In this document: positions 24,045 through 33,349 of the stretch, in pieces | Layout: each line of letters starts with the position of its first letter | How positions within the stretch are numbered: position 1 is the stretch's first letter | Origin: Bdellovibrionaceae bacterium UBA1609 | Lineage (GTDB): Bacteria > Bdellovibrionota > Bdellovibrionia > Bdellovibrionales > UBA1609 | Length of the DNA stretch: 64,000 nt | Reading direction: 5' to 3' | NCBI GenBank assembly: GCA_002321895.1 | Contig: DCMZ01000003.1 | Span: forward strand, 585,070 to 649,069 | Translations under genes and position numbers: made by a program | Notes under the pieces: model-generated | What the model was told of the DNA's origin: nothing | The model's input: the letters and a program-made list of their open reading frames with translations, nothing else | Databases searched by the model: none

Positions 24045-27040
24045 GTTCTCGCCCGATCCTTTTTTGAAGAGGACTTCTTTTTGGGTTGAGTTTCAAAATG
24101 TGCAGCAGGGTGAAGGGATTCAATATACTCTTTCAGATAACGTCCTGTGTGTCCCTTTTTGGTGTTCATGACAGTGGAAGGTGGTCCTTCAATAAGAATC
24201 TTTCCACCCTTGGCTCCCGGCTCAGGCCCCACGTCGACGATCCAGTCAGAGTTGCGAATCACCTCGAGGTTGTGCTCAATCACAAGTACACTAGCTCCAC
24301 CGTCGACCAGCTTATGAAGAACGTTCATGAGCAACTCGACTTCTTTGAAGTGAAGGCCTGTCGTAGGTTCATCCAATATAAACAAAGTACCGCGCTGTTG
24401 AGTGAGGTTGAGCTCTCTCGCCAGTTTTAACCTCTGGGATTCTCCTCCACTCAGAGTACTAGCACTTTGTCCGAGCTGTATGTATTCCAGTCCCACTTCC
24501 TTAAGTACACTCAAGGGACGTCGAATATTTGGATAGGAGACAAAGAAGTCCATGGCTTCTTTTACAGTCATTTTTAAAATATCGCTGATGTTCCGTTTGT
24601 TAAACCGAATATCTAAAATTTCTTTTCTGAATTTATGACCGTCACAGGCATCGCAGGGAATTTCAATGTCATCCATAAACATCATATCAATCACTTCAAC
24701 ACCCAGTCCTTTGCAGACAGGGCATCGCCCGCCATCAACGTTGAGCGAAAAGGTGCCCGCAGTGTACCCCAATGATTTGGCTTCCGGGGTGCCCGCCATC
24801 ACTTGGCGAATACCATCGAAGACTTTTAAATAAGTAACGGGACTACTTCGAGCGGTTTTACCCACAGAAGATTGGTCGATGAACAACACGTTGTTTACAT
24901 GTTCTAGTCCGGTGAGGGTTTTATATTCTAACCCCGGTTTGAAGTCCTTTTTTAGCTCACGGGCCACAGCTGGATAGAGCGTTTGCCCCACAAGAGAAGA
25001 TTTCCCGGAACCGCTGACGCCAGTGATTGTGACCAGGCGGTGCAGGGGGAAATTCACAGTCACGTTTTTTAGATTATGCCCCTTACAGCCAGAAATTTTT
25101 AAATTGTATTTGTAATTGGCCTCATCGATAGGGCGAGGCTGTCGCTCGGGCACCCAGTTGTTTTTAGGCACCAAGTAAGGAACGGTGTTAGAGTCATCAA
25201 AGTTGAAGAACTCCTGTTTGTCTCCGCTAAAAATTATATTTCCACCGAGGTGACCTGAGCCCGGTCCTATTTCTATGACATTACTGGCGTTTTTAATTAC
25301 GTCGTGATCATGTTCCACCACAACCAGGGTATTTCCAATTTTATTGAGCTCGTGCAGGATTTGAATGAGACGATCGTTATCTCTAGGGTGTAATCCTACC
25401 GTCGGTTCATCTAGAACATACAAACTTTGAGATAGACCGCGTCCTAGTTGGTTGGCCAAATTAAGTCTTTGGTATTCTCCGCCGGATAGGGTTTTGGTTT
25501 CGCGGGATAAACTCAAATATCCCACACCCACATCATTGAGATACTTCAGTCGAGATCGGATCTGCTGAATCACTTCACCTGCGGCTTCCCATTCTGTTTT
25601 GCTAAAAGACAGGTCCTTGAAATACTTTTCTAATTCAGCCAAGGTCATTTGCCCTAGCTCTACTATAGAGTGTTTGTTGTGTAGTACTTGAGATGCCTCA
25701 CTTCTCAATCGAGTGCCTTTGCAGTCCGGGCATTTACTAGGGCTTTTATGTCGAGCAAGAAACACTCGAACGTGCATTTTATATTTTTTTTGTTCTAAAT
25801 AATCAAAGGCGCCAAGCACACCATAAAAATCTTCGTTTCCCTCCCATAAGATCTGACGGTGTTTCTTTGACAGCTTGTTCCAAGGAGTGTGCATATCAAT
25901 TTTAGCGGACTTGCAGTAATTGGTTAGCTCTCGTTTGTCACTCCGAGCACTGGGCATCATAAAGGGTTTAATAGCACCTTCAGCTAAGGTCAGAGAGGGG
26001 TCCGGAATGACTTTATTCTCATCCACTTCAAGAATGTTTCCAAACCCGTTACAGGTAGGGCAGGCTCCCACCGGATTGTTAAAGCTAAATAGCCGGGCTG
26101 AGATTTCAGGGAACTTGTAGTTGCATATTGAACAGCTGTGATCTTCATCTAAGATCATTTGTTTGCCAGTGGTGGTAACCACTATGGCATGCCCGCTGAC
26201 ATTATCTTTATTTAGAACTGTAGATAGGTGATAGGCCTGATTAATGGAGTCGGCAATTCGGGGTTTGTCTTGATCTCTTAAAGCAAACCGATCTATGACC
26301 ACATAAAACTCTGTTTTTGGTACGGTCTTTCTGGGAAGGTCTTCCACATTAACAACCTCACCCACTTCAACTTCAGAATACAGCTTCAATTGAGTTTCTT
26401 GAGCTGAAACTTCCTTAACCACTTTAGCCGTTGTTTTTTTGGTGGTCTTTTTAGTGGCGGTCTTCTTAGATTTAGTTTTGCGAGTGGTCTTTTTCTTTGG
26501 CAGGTAGACTCTTAAAAAACCTTCACTCACTAAATATTGATAAAGCTTTTTATTGGCCAGGGCACGGCCATCTTCCGGGACATGGCATAGTAAGTAAGCT
26601 CTTTCGCCTTCCATTTCTCGAACGATTTTCTCAGAAGCGGAAACAGGTGAGTCCTTTTCCAGGGCAATATGGTGTTCCGGACAGAAGGCTTTTCCCAGTT
26701 TTTCATACATCACTCGAATGTAGTCATGCACTTCAGTGGACGTTCCCACTGTAGACCGAGAGCTTTTAATAGAGTTTTTTTGTTCAATGGCAATGGCCGG
26801 TGGGATATTTTCAATACCTTCAATATCTGGCTTTGGTGCTTTATTTAAAAACTGTTTTGCATAATTCGATAAACTGTCAATGTAGCGGCGCTGTCCCTCT
26901 GCATACAAAGTTTCAAAGGCCAGTGAAGATTTGCCAGACCCACTGGGTCCGCAAATGACGGTAAAGGATCCTACAGGAATTTTAACATCCAGATCCTTCA
27001 AGTTATTTTGTTTGACCCCCCATAAGTGGATGTCTTTCAT
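24041..27040 (-). CDS. uvrA: Excinuclease ABC subunit A with a Lys/Thr-rich insertion
   Basis: UvrA recognises damaged DNA in nucleotide excision repair and loads UvrB. Two ATPase cassettes are visible: Walker A GPSGSGKSS (near residue 32) and GVSGSGKSS (near 670), each with LSGGE signatures and LDEPT Walker B motifs. Zinc-finger cysteines are present (CSICNYKFP..., CPTCNGFG; CPVCKG..., CDACDG). At 999 residues it is longer than usual. The excess lies near residues 178-215, a run rich in KKTT and KTTRK that probably forms a flexible basic loop within the UvrB-binding region. The start ATG overlaps the PBP1A stop by 4 bases, an unusual pairing for uvrA. Confidence 0.95.
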   Translation of the reverse strand: MKDIHLWGVKQNNLKDLDVKIPVGSFTVICGPSGSGKSSLAFETLYAEGQRRYIDSLSNYAKQFLNKAPKPDIEGIENIPPAIAIEQKNSIKSSRSTVGTSTEVHDYIRVMYEKLGKAFCPEHHIALEKDSPVSASEKIVREMEGERAYLLCHVPEDGRALANKKLYQYLVSEGFLRVYLPKKKTTRKTKSKKTATKKTTKKTTAKVVKEVSAQETQLKLYSEVEVGEVVNVEDLPRKTVPKTEFYVVIDRFALRDQDKPRIADSINQAYHLSTVLNKDNVSGHAIVVTTTGKQMILDEDHSCSICNYKFPEISARLFSFNNPVGACPTCNGFGNILEVDENKVIPDPSLTLAEGAIKPFMMPSARSDKRELTNYCKSAKIDMHTPWNKLSKKHRQILWEGNEDFYGVLGAFDYLEQKKYKMHVRVFLARHKSPSKCPDCKGTRLRSEASQVLHNKHSIVELGQMTLAELEKYFKDLSFSKTEWEAAGEVIQQIRSRLKYLNDVGVGYLSLSRETKTLSGGEYQRLNLANQLGRGLSQSLYVLDEPTVGLHPRDNDRLIQILHELNKIGNTLVVVEHDHDVIKNASNVIEIGPGSGHLGGNIIFSGDKQEFFNFDDSNTVPYLVPKNNWVPERQPRPIDEANYKYNLKISGCKGHNLKNVTVNFPLHRLVTITGVSGSGKSSLVGQTLYPAVARELKKDFKPGLEYKTLTGLEHVNNVLFIDQSSVGKTARSSPVTYLKVFDGIRQVMAGTPEAKSLGYTAGTFSLNVDGGRCPVCKGLGVEVIDMMFMDDIEIPCDACDGHKFRKEILDIRFNKRNISDILKMTVKEAMDFFVSYPNIRRPLSVLKEVGLEYIQLGQSASTLSGGESQRLKLARELNLTQQRGTLFILDEPTTGLHFKEVELLMNVLHKLVDGGASVLVIEHNLEVIRNSDWIVDVGPEPGAKGGKILIEGPPSTVMNTKKGHTGRYLKEYIESLHPAAHFETQPKKKSSSKKDRART

Positions 27041-29913
27041 TCAGATAAATCCTGCTTAAAAAAGTCTTGAATTTCCTCGGACGCACCGGCCTTGTTTTGT
27101 TCAGCATTGAGCTTAGGTTCTGTTCCATCTAGAAATGCTTGTCGTACAAATTTTTCAGTGGTGGATGTGGCGAGCTTTCCGGTTTCATTATCGATATTAG
27201 CAAAAGTGATTCCTTCGGGAACTCTAAAATTACGTTCCGGTAAACCTTCGTGTGCAAACTTCATAAACTCCAACCAAATAGGTAGTGCCGTTCGTCCGCC
27301 CCCTTCACCGATGCCCAAAGTTTTCTCCTGCTCATACCCAACCCAAACACCGGCCACAATGTCAGGTGTATACCCAATGAACCAAGCATCAAAGTATCCA
27401 CTGGTAGTTCCTGTTTTTCCAGCAACGGGACGGCCTAGAGCTCGTGCTCGACCACCAGTACCACCAGGTTCTTCAACCACACCTTGTAAGATGCTTGTTG
27501 TAATATAAGCCGTACGAGGATCTATGAGCTGTTGTGGGTTGTTAAAATAAAACGGTGGATGTTTTGAGAAATCCACATTGGCGTAAGGGTTGGCATTCTC
27601 TTCTTCGGCGTCGGTGGTTTCTTGGCCGGGCTTTTGTGCGACGGCTCGGGGTTTTTCTGCGGTATCGGCAGTGGTGTCGGCTTGGGTTTTCTCCGCCTCT
27701 TCCAAATCCTTTTTGGCTTTCCATTTGAGGTAGGCCTGTCGACGTAATTCGAACTCATCGTTGAGTGCGGTGAGCTCGTTTTCAAAACGTTTATCCAGGC
27801 TGATGTTCTCAAGCAAGACATTGCCATCAACATCGACCACTTTATGGATGAGGCGCGGGACTATTTTTTTACCTAGCCGTCCAATTTGTCCAAAAGCTTT
27901 TGTCATTTCATAAAGGGTGACTCCACTGGAGCCGAGTGCCAATGTTAAATCCATATTTAGCGGGCTAAAGATCCCCAGGCGACGGGCATAATTGGCCACC
28001 CAGTCCACAGAGATATCTTCGATGATTTTTACAGTGGGAATATTTAAGGACCGTATTAGGGCATTTCTAAATAAAATATCACCTTTAAATTTTTGGTCAT
28101 AGTTGGTGGGCTTCCATTTACTGATTTCTGTTTCTTCCGAATCCTCAATCTTCTTTTCTTCTTCGAAAACAAGAGGAGAGTCGATGATACGGGTGGCAGG
28201 TGTGTAGCCTTTGTCTAAAGCAGCTGCGTACACGAGCGCCTTAAAGGCAGAGCCGGTTTGTCTAAGAGCTTGGTAGGTTTTGTTAAACTTATTTTCGGCA
28301 AAATCATATCCACCAACCATTGAGACAATGTCGCCGTTGGTTTGGTCAAAAGCGATAAGAGCCCCTTGAGTGTCAGGCTCTTGCTCTAATTGGACCTCTT
28401 GAAAGGCTTTAAAGTCTTCGGGAAGCTCTTCCGGTCTAACGTATTTATCCTTTTGGCTTCGCTTTAGATCTAAAAGCTCTCTGTTGATGCGGGTAGAATA
28501 AAATTTTCGGCCAACAACTTTCACCTCAATGATGTCACCTGTAGTTAGAGCATCACTGGGCTTTTTAATTTCATCGTAAACAGCCCTTACTTTTGGATTG
28601 GGTTTTCGGGCCCACTTCATAGTTTCAAAATCGATCAAACCCCTTTGCTCGGCAAAGCGGACATGAACCAAACCATATTTATCATCCACTTTAGTAACAA
28701 TGGCCTTCACTATGTCGTCCAACTCAATGTAGTCGGGGAGGCCTAGGATAGGTTCGCCGTTTTCATCTTTACCCGTCAAATTGAGCGGGCCTGGTTCAGG
28801 GAAAGATCCGTCGGCTTGAATCACCCTTTCCGGCGTTTTCTCTTCCATCAATTCATTACGAACTTCTAATAAGAAATCCCCCACTTTTTTCAGGTATTCA
28901 GCAGAAGCCTCTTTGTCCTCTGGATCTTCTGGAGGTTCGATGCGTTTCAGTGGTCCTCGGAAACCTATGCGTTTGTTGAGGTCACGTAGGCCATTGCGGA
29001 CTTGTTGTTGGGCTTCAATTTGATTCTTAATATCCAGGCTGGTGTGGATCTTTATTCCCTTATCTAAAACCATTTCTTCGCCCACTTCTTTGATCAACAT
29101 CTGGCGAACGGTTTCAAGATAAAAAGGAGCGTACTTTTTAAAATCTTTTCGGACATAAACTTTTAGTGCGGAGTTTATGGCTGTATCAGCATCACCTTGA
29201 GTGATAAAGCCCTCTTCGGCCATTCGCTGTAATACATAGCGTTGGCGGGCTTTTGCAGAGCTGGGGTTATAAATAGGGGAATAGCGCGAAGGAGCTTGCG
29301 GCAGTCCCGCTAGCATGGCGGACTCCGCCACAGTCAGGTCTTTTAAGTCCTTTCTAAAATAAACTTTCGCCGCCATTTTAACGCCGTAGGCTCCAGCTCC
29401 CAAATAAATTTGGTTCAAGTAGAGATACATGATCTCGGACTTTGTGAGGTTATCCTCCATGCGGTAGGCGAGAGCGACCTCTTTGATTTTACGAGTGTAA
29501 GTCTTTTCCCGGGTCAGTACTAGGGATCGAGCCACCTGTTGTGTAATGGTTGAAGCCCCTTGCACCTTGGCTCCAGCTTTTATGTTGGCAATCATCGCTC
29601 GGACAATGGCTATGTAGTTGATACCGTTATGTTCATAAAAGGAAGAGTCCTCCGCTGAGATAAAAGCATTGATCAATTGTTGTGGGATTTCATCAACAGT
29701 AGCAATCAATCGCTTTTCCCGAAAGAACTCACCGATCTTCTCTCCGTTGCGATCAAAGACTTCAGAAACTAACAACGGCTCATAGTCTTCAACAGAAATT
29801 AATTTTGGCAAATTGGAGGTGAGCATAATCACCCAAGTGGCCACACCGGCAATCACTAAAAATCCAGCGGCTAATAGGGCAGCGACGATTTTTTTCGTGT
29901 TGATATTTTTCAT
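27037..29913 (-). CDS. mrcA: Bifunctional penicillin-binding protein 1A
   Basis: Class A PBP that polymerises and cross-links peptidoglycan. There is one N-terminal membrane anchor (IVAALLAAGFLVIAGVATWVIML). The GT51 domain at about 60-250 has EDSSFYEHNGIN, the catalytic Glu motif, then GASTITQQVAR and LYLNQIYLGAGAYGV. The transpeptidase has SxxK in TGSAFKA (near residue 552), the SxN motif in RSLNIP, and KTG in AGKTGTTSGYFDAWF (near 831). Length (958) is on the long side, owing to an OB-like insert (about residues 320-490) and an acidic Glu/Ala linker before the KTG box. First gene of the operon with uvrA and the exporter. Confidence 0.94.
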   Translation of the reverse strand: MKNINTKKIVAALLAAGFLVIAGVATWVIMLTSNLPKLISVEDYEPLLVSEVFDRNGEKIGEFFREKRLIATVDEIPQQLINAFISAEDSSFYEHNGINYIAIVRAMIANIKAGAKVQGASTITQQVARSLVLTREKTYTRKIKEVALAYRMEDNLTKSEIMYLYLNQIYLGAGAYGVKMAAKVYFRKDLKDLTVAESAMLAGLPQAPSRYSPIYNPSSAKARQRYVLQRMAEEGFITQGDADTAINSALKVYVRKDFKKYAPFYLETVRQMLIKEVGEEMVLDKGIKIHTSLDIKNQIEAQQQVRNGLRDLNKRIGFRGPLKRIEPPEDPEDKEASAEYLKKVGDFLLEVRNELMEEKTPERVIQADGSFPEPGPLNLTGKDENGEPILGLPDYIELDDIVKAIVTKVDDKYGLVHVRFAEQRGLIDFETMKWARKPNPKVRAVYDEIKKPSDALTTGDIIEVKVVGRKFYSTRINRELLDLKRSQKDKYVRPEELPEDFKAFQEVQLEQEPDTQGALIAFDQTNGDIVSMVGGYDFAENKFNKTYQALRQTGSAFKALVYAAALDKGYTPATRIIDSPLVFEEEKKIEDSEETEISKWKPTNYDQKFKGDILFRNALIRSLNIPTVKIIEDISVDWVANYARRLGIFSPLNMDLTLALGSSGVTLYEMTKAFGQIGRLGKKIVPRLIHKVVDVDGNVLLENISLDKRFENELTALNDEFELRRQAYLKWKAKKDLEEAEKTQADTTADTAEKPRAVAQKPGQETTDAEEENANPYANVDFSKHPPFYFNNPQQLIDPRTAYITTSILQGVVEEPGGTGGRARALGRPVAGKTGTTSGYFDAWFIGYTPDIVAGVWVGYEQEKTLGIGEGGGRTALPIWLEFMKFAHEGLPERNFRVPEGITFANIDNETGKLATSTTEKFVRQAFLDGTEPKLNAEQNKAGASEEIQDFFKQDLSE

Positions 29914-30009
29914 CCTTAAAAAGCTCCTAAAGTATTGGCTTTACTATTAAATTATAGCAGAACACAGGTCTTTCAAAGCTACTATAAATCACTCCTTCTG
30001 TCCCCCCAC

Positions 30010-30049
30010 AAAAGGTGCCAGGCACCTTTTGGAGCTGCGCCGCAGCAGC
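30010..30049. repeat. REP-like palindrome, copy 3 (two hairpins)
   Basis: AAAAGGTGCC / GGCACCTTTT around a central A (30010-30030), then GGA and the hairpin GCTGCG/CGCAGC (30034-30046). It is the reverse orientation of copy 2. It sits in the gap between the PBP1A promoter region and the terminator of the next gene. Confidence 0.75.
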
Positions 30050-30060
30050 AGGCCTAAAGG

Positions 30061-30090
30061 TAAAAAGAAACCCTGCTCATTGGAGCAGGG
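30061..30090 (-). terminator. Rho-independent terminator
   Basis: On the minus strand, CCCTGCTC-CAAT-GAGCAGGG, a perfect 8-base GC-rich stem, is followed by TTTCTTTTT. It lies about 43 bases after the stop of the coiled-coil protein gene. Confidence 0.88.
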
Positions 30091-30132
30091 ATAAATTTAT
30101 AAACAAGAATTTTTGGGTCTCCGAAAGGGGGA

Positions 30133-31989
30133 CTATCGGCCGCTGCTCCCGGAGCCACTGCCTCCATGATTTCGATTGAGAGCTTCATTGGGCTCGAAGT
30201 CACCAGAAGGGCAAATAATCTCTTCGCTGTCTTCGGAAATGCGCTTAATGAACGCAAGCCCCGTGCTGTTACAGCTGGCAGAAAGAGCTTCTCCCGAGCG
30301 CAATGTCGAGTAGGACTCACTGAAGCAGTTGGTACAGTTACAAGTACGAAGCATATCTTCGGAGGCCTTTTCAGCACCGTAGTAAGCCTCGATGGCGGCA
30401 TAGACAGCCCCCGGCTCCACCTCTTTACCGCCTGTAATGGCTTCTTTTGCAAGATACTGTTGCTCCATCATTTGATACTGATACTGGGATTGAGCTTGGC
30501 TGAGGCGCATCTGGGCCAACTGGGCATTTCGTTGCGAGAGCATACTGCTGACCTGAGACTGCTGTGTAGAAAGTGCATTGTTCAATTCGGCAATGGCAAC
30601 AAGCAGTCTTTCTTTTTCCTGAATTAAGGAAAGAGCTTCCCCTTCCAGTTGATTGGCGAGAGTTTGTTTTAAAACCTGATAGTCTCGCTCCGCTTGAATG
30701 CGTTTTTCATTGAGTAATTGAAATTGAGCTTGATAGTCCTCTTCTAAATTACTGACACGCTTTAAATACGCCGACTTAGCGACAGATAGACCGCCACCAT
30801 TGAGGCAAATGGCTAATTGTTTTTGGTACTCGGTTTTGAGGCGCTGTTGAGAGCTTTGGCCACCTCCGGAAAACAGACTCGAGGCCGAAACGGCAGAACT
30901 GCGGCCGATTCCACCTTCGTTGCCAGCACCCGCGGATCGTCGGGATCGATCGGCATATAGCTGTTGGAAAGATTGTAGTGCCGATTGTTTTGCGCTTTCC
31001 ACACACTGGCCGATTTGCTCTTGATAACCTACATCTAAATCGATGCGACGATCCATCATGGTTTGGCGCAGTTCAATTTGTTGGTTCAAGATCTCTTCTA
31101 TGGCCTTTTGTTGCTCGATGAGCGGTTGGAGGGCTTCGTTTTGCTTCTGTTTGTAAATCACTTCAATGCGAGCATCCGCTTGGGATAATTCCACCTGCAA
31201 TTGACGCAACTGTTGTTCCATCTCCGAAATGGAATTGGTGGCCTCTTCAGTGATAGCTGTGGTTTGGTCTTCGTAGTCGCCGATGTCTTTGCTGAGATCT
31301 GAAGAGCTGTTTTGAGCCGCTTTATAGGCCTCTTTGAGATTGCCAAATCCCTCAGCGCTTAAGGCCGGACAATTGGCTTCTTCGGTTCCCACTTGTGTGC
31401 GAGCGTTAGAAAAAGCTTCGTACCCATCGTCGCCGTACCCATTCACAGCTTCAATGCATGAGCCAATGTTAGCTGAGCAGTTGCTGATTCCGGCTTCTTG
31501 ACAGGCCTTTCGGTAGGCTTTGTATTCGTCTTTGAAGGTGTCATTGGCGTCGTCACAGTCTTTATCAAATCGCTCACGGGTCTTTTCATCTTTTTGTTCT
31601 CGTTCCTTTTTTTCATCTCTTAATTTGGAAATACGACCACTCGTGCAAAGTCTGTAAAATCGTTTGAATTCTGCATCGGCCCCATTGATTGCACTTTGTG
31701 CTCGTGTGTGATTGGCATCTTTTTTATAATTGGTTCCGTCTTTTACACAGGAAAAATCTAGCCCTTCTAATGCTGAGGGGTAGTCTTTCTCCTGTTCAAT
31801 GGCTTCGGTGATAGCGCACTCAATGGCATCTTTTACTTTTTTAATTTCACTCTGACATGCCCTGAACTTTTCCACTTCAATATTAGCTTGTTCCGGCCCA
31901 GCGGCTAAAGATTGCACAGCTGTCAAAGTAGTAGCTATGGCTAATCCCAGAATGACACGTGTAATTGAATTGAACAATGAAACCCCCAT
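30133..31989 (-). CDS. Secreted coiled-coil protein, cysteine-containing, unknown function
   Basis: No family recognised. Signal peptide (TRVILGLAIATTLTAVQSLAAG). The mature part is highly charged helix: a Lys/Glu-rich stretch (about residues 120-150, e.g. KLRDEKKEREQKDEKTRERF), a long Gln/Glu coiled coil (about 235-320), a Ser/Gly-rich linker, another coiled coil (about 400-520), and a C-terminal cysteine cluster (RTCNCTNC...SASC...IICPSG) ending in Gly/Ser. The cysteines and periplasmic location suggest disulfides or metal binding. The start is uncertain: ATG 31989 or TTG 31977, the latter with GGGGG five bases upstream, or GTG 32007. A weak sigma-28-like box (32014-32040) lies upstream. 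Confidence 0.75.
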   Translation of the reverse strand: MGVSLFNSITRVILGLAIATTLTAVQSLAAGPEQANIEVEKFRACQSEIKKVKDAIECAITEAIEQEKDYPSALEGLDFSCVKDGTNYKKDANHTRAQSAINGADAEFKRFYRLCTSGRISKLRDEKKEREQKDEKTRERFDKDCDDANDTFKDEYKAYRKACQEAGISNCSANIGSCIEAVNGYGDDGYEAFSNARTQVGTEEANCPALSAEGFGNLKEAYKAAQNSSSDLSKDIGDYEDQTTAITEEATNSISEMEQQLRQLQVELSQADARIEVIYKQKQNEALQPLIEQQKAIEEILNQQIELRQTMMDRRIDLDVGYQEQIGQCVESAKQSALQSFQQLYADRSRRSAGAGNEGGIGRSSAVSASSLFSGGGQSSQQRLKTEYQKQLAICLNGGGLSVAKSAYLKRVSNLEEDYQAQFQLLNEKRIQAERDYQVLKQTLANQLEGEALSLIQEKERLLVAIAELNNALSTQQSQVSSMLSQRNAQLAQMRLSQAQSQYQYQMMEQQYLAKEAITGGKEVEPGAVYAAIEAYYGAEKASEDMLRTCNCTNCFSESYSTLRSGEALSASCNSTGLAFIKRISEDSEEIICPSGDFEPNEALNRNHGGSGSGSSGR

Positions 31990-32080
31990 ATATTGATTTC
32001 CCGTCACACCCTATAATCGGAGCAATGATAGTGCCAATTGACCCTAAGCCTATGAAAACAGAGCAAACTAGACCCCGTCT

Positions 32081-32095
32081 GTATCATATTGAAAC
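32081..32095. promoter_or_regulatory. Palindrome GTATCA-TAT-TGAAAC, candidate operator copy
   Basis: A degenerate copy of the GTCTCA-N3-TGAGAC motif, with base substitutions at symmetric positions 3 and 13. It lies between divergent genes and 42 bases upstream of a TATAAT box. Confidence 0.3.
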
Positions 32096-32134
32096 ATACC
32101 ACCACATCGTGGCAGTCTTAATGGGATAACAGCC

Positions 32135-32162
32135 TTTGTAGAGCGCTGTTTTACGGTATAAT
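32135..32162 (+). promoter_or_regulatory. Candidate sigma-70 promoter with perfect TATAAT
   Basis: TATAAT at 32157-32162 with a weak -35 (TTTGTA, 32135-32140, 16-base spacer). Transcription near 32169 would leave a very short leader holding only GGGGAG and the TTG start at 32185. Confidence 0.45.
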
Positions 32163-32184
32163 AAGTTTCTGGGGAGATGTATTT

Positions 32185-33345
32185 TTGAAGACTTTGAATG
32201 CTGCGGTTTTGTATATAATTTTCGGCGCGTTACTTTCTAGTTGTAGCGGCGGTGATCCTGTTAGCAGTAGTGGCGACACCACTCCCACTCGATCCTTTAA
32301 AATGGGTTTCACCCCTTGGCCTTACGCGGCCACAGTGGAAGCCGTTGATACCACCTATGAATTTTTAGAAGACAATGGAGATCTTATTGCTCATCAATTC
32401 GATGGCGGAATACCTTGGGTCGAGGCTTTGGAAGATGATAGCTTCGAGACTTACAGCGATAACCTACAAAGTGAGGTGGAGTGGAGGGTCGCAAAAACCG
32501 AAGCCATGTCGGGTAAAACAGTATATGTGGCGGTGAGTCCTTTTTCCAGTTTGAGAGATGGAATGGCTCTGTATTGGGGGGACTCGACCAATGAAGCCTT
32601 GCCTTCACCCTGGGACACCTACACGTTTGATAGCTCTTATGTGGCGTTGGCCTATACCAATTTTCTCACTGAAATCATTGATCGCTTGAATCCCACCTAT
32701 GTGAATTATGCTGTTGAGGTGAATGAATATTATGGCAACACCACAACAGACGCTGAGAAGGAAGCGTTGATAGATTTTTTATCAACGGTTTACTCACTGT
32801 TAAAATCCAGACATCCCAATGTGTACTTTATGACCTCTTTTACGTTGTCTACACCGGGCTCCGATAAAATGATTGAAGCGGCGGAGCTGTACACTCTCAT
32901 TGGGAATTATATGGATCTCTTTGGAATCAGTGTTTACCCATACGCTTTTTTTGAGCACGAAGATAAAGGGGATCCTGCCAACTTGCCACAAGACTGGTTG
33001 TATCAGGTCACTGAGATAGCTCCCGGGCAAAGCTACTTTGTGGCCGAAACGGGTTTTATTGCCGAGGATTTAAGTATTCCTGCCTATAGTTTAAGTGTAG
33101 AGTCCGACGAAGAGAAGCAAGCCGATTATGTGCAAGAGCTCATGCAACAGTCAGAGAGATTAAGTATGTATGGAGTGGTATGGTTTGCGCCTATTGATTT
33201 TGATGACCTTTGGGATTCCTCTTTAGGTGATGATTTGTCACTGATTTGGCGAGATACGGGATTGTATGATGGCGATCTTGTGGAGCGAGAAGCTTTTGGT
33301 GTCTGGCGATATTGGTATGGCTTTGGTACTAGCGCAAACAGATAG
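32185..33345 (+). CDS. Lipoprotein with glycoside-hydrolase-like TIM-barrel domain
   Basis: The TTG start follows GGGGAG. A signal peptide (LNAAVLYIIFGALLSSC) with a canonical lipobox LSSC is followed by a Ser/Gly/Thr linker. The remaining ~345 residues have the look of a TIM-barrel glycosidase. The signs are GFTPWPYAATVEAV and DLIAHQFDGGIPW near the start, the strand YVNYAVEVNEYYG, whose Glu is in an acid/base-like position (about 178), DLFGISVYPYAFF, and YFVAETGF with a possible nucleophile Glu (about 292). WFAPIDFDDLW follows. The Glu spacing fits clan GH-A enzymes, but I cannot name a family. A surface hydrolase for prey or matrix sugars is an inference. Confidence 0.72.
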   Translation: MKTLNAAVLYIIFGALLSSCSGGDPVSSSGDTTPTRSFKMGFTPWPYAATVEAVDTTYEFLEDNGDLIAHQFDGGIPWVEALEDDSFETYSDNLQSEVEWRVAKTEAMSGKTVYVAVSPFSSLRDGMALYWGDSTNEALPSPWDTYTFDSSYVALAYTNFLTEIIDRLNPTYVNYAVEVNEYYGNTTTDAEKEALIDFLSTVYSLLKSRHPNVYFMTSFTLSTPGSDKMIEAAELYTLIGNYMDLFGISVYPYAFFEHEDKGDPANLPQDWLYQVTEIAPGQSYFVAETGFIAEDLSIPAYSLSVESDEEKQADYVQELMQQSERLSMYGVVWFAPIDFDDLWDSSLGDDLSLIWRDTGLYDGDLVEREAFGVWRYWYGFGTSANR

Positions 33346-33349
33346 TGAT

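Noticed and set aside
27522..27833. Minus-strand frame within the PBP1A gene (103 codons, Pro/Arg/Lys-rich)
   Set aside because: Frame-shifted reading of the PBP1A acidic linker; no start signal.
30054..30452. Minus-strand 132-codon open frame over the end of the coiled-coil protein gene
   Set aside because: It lies in another frame of the well-supported 30133-31989 gene, runs through the terminator hairpin at 30061-30090, and has no ribosome site or family.
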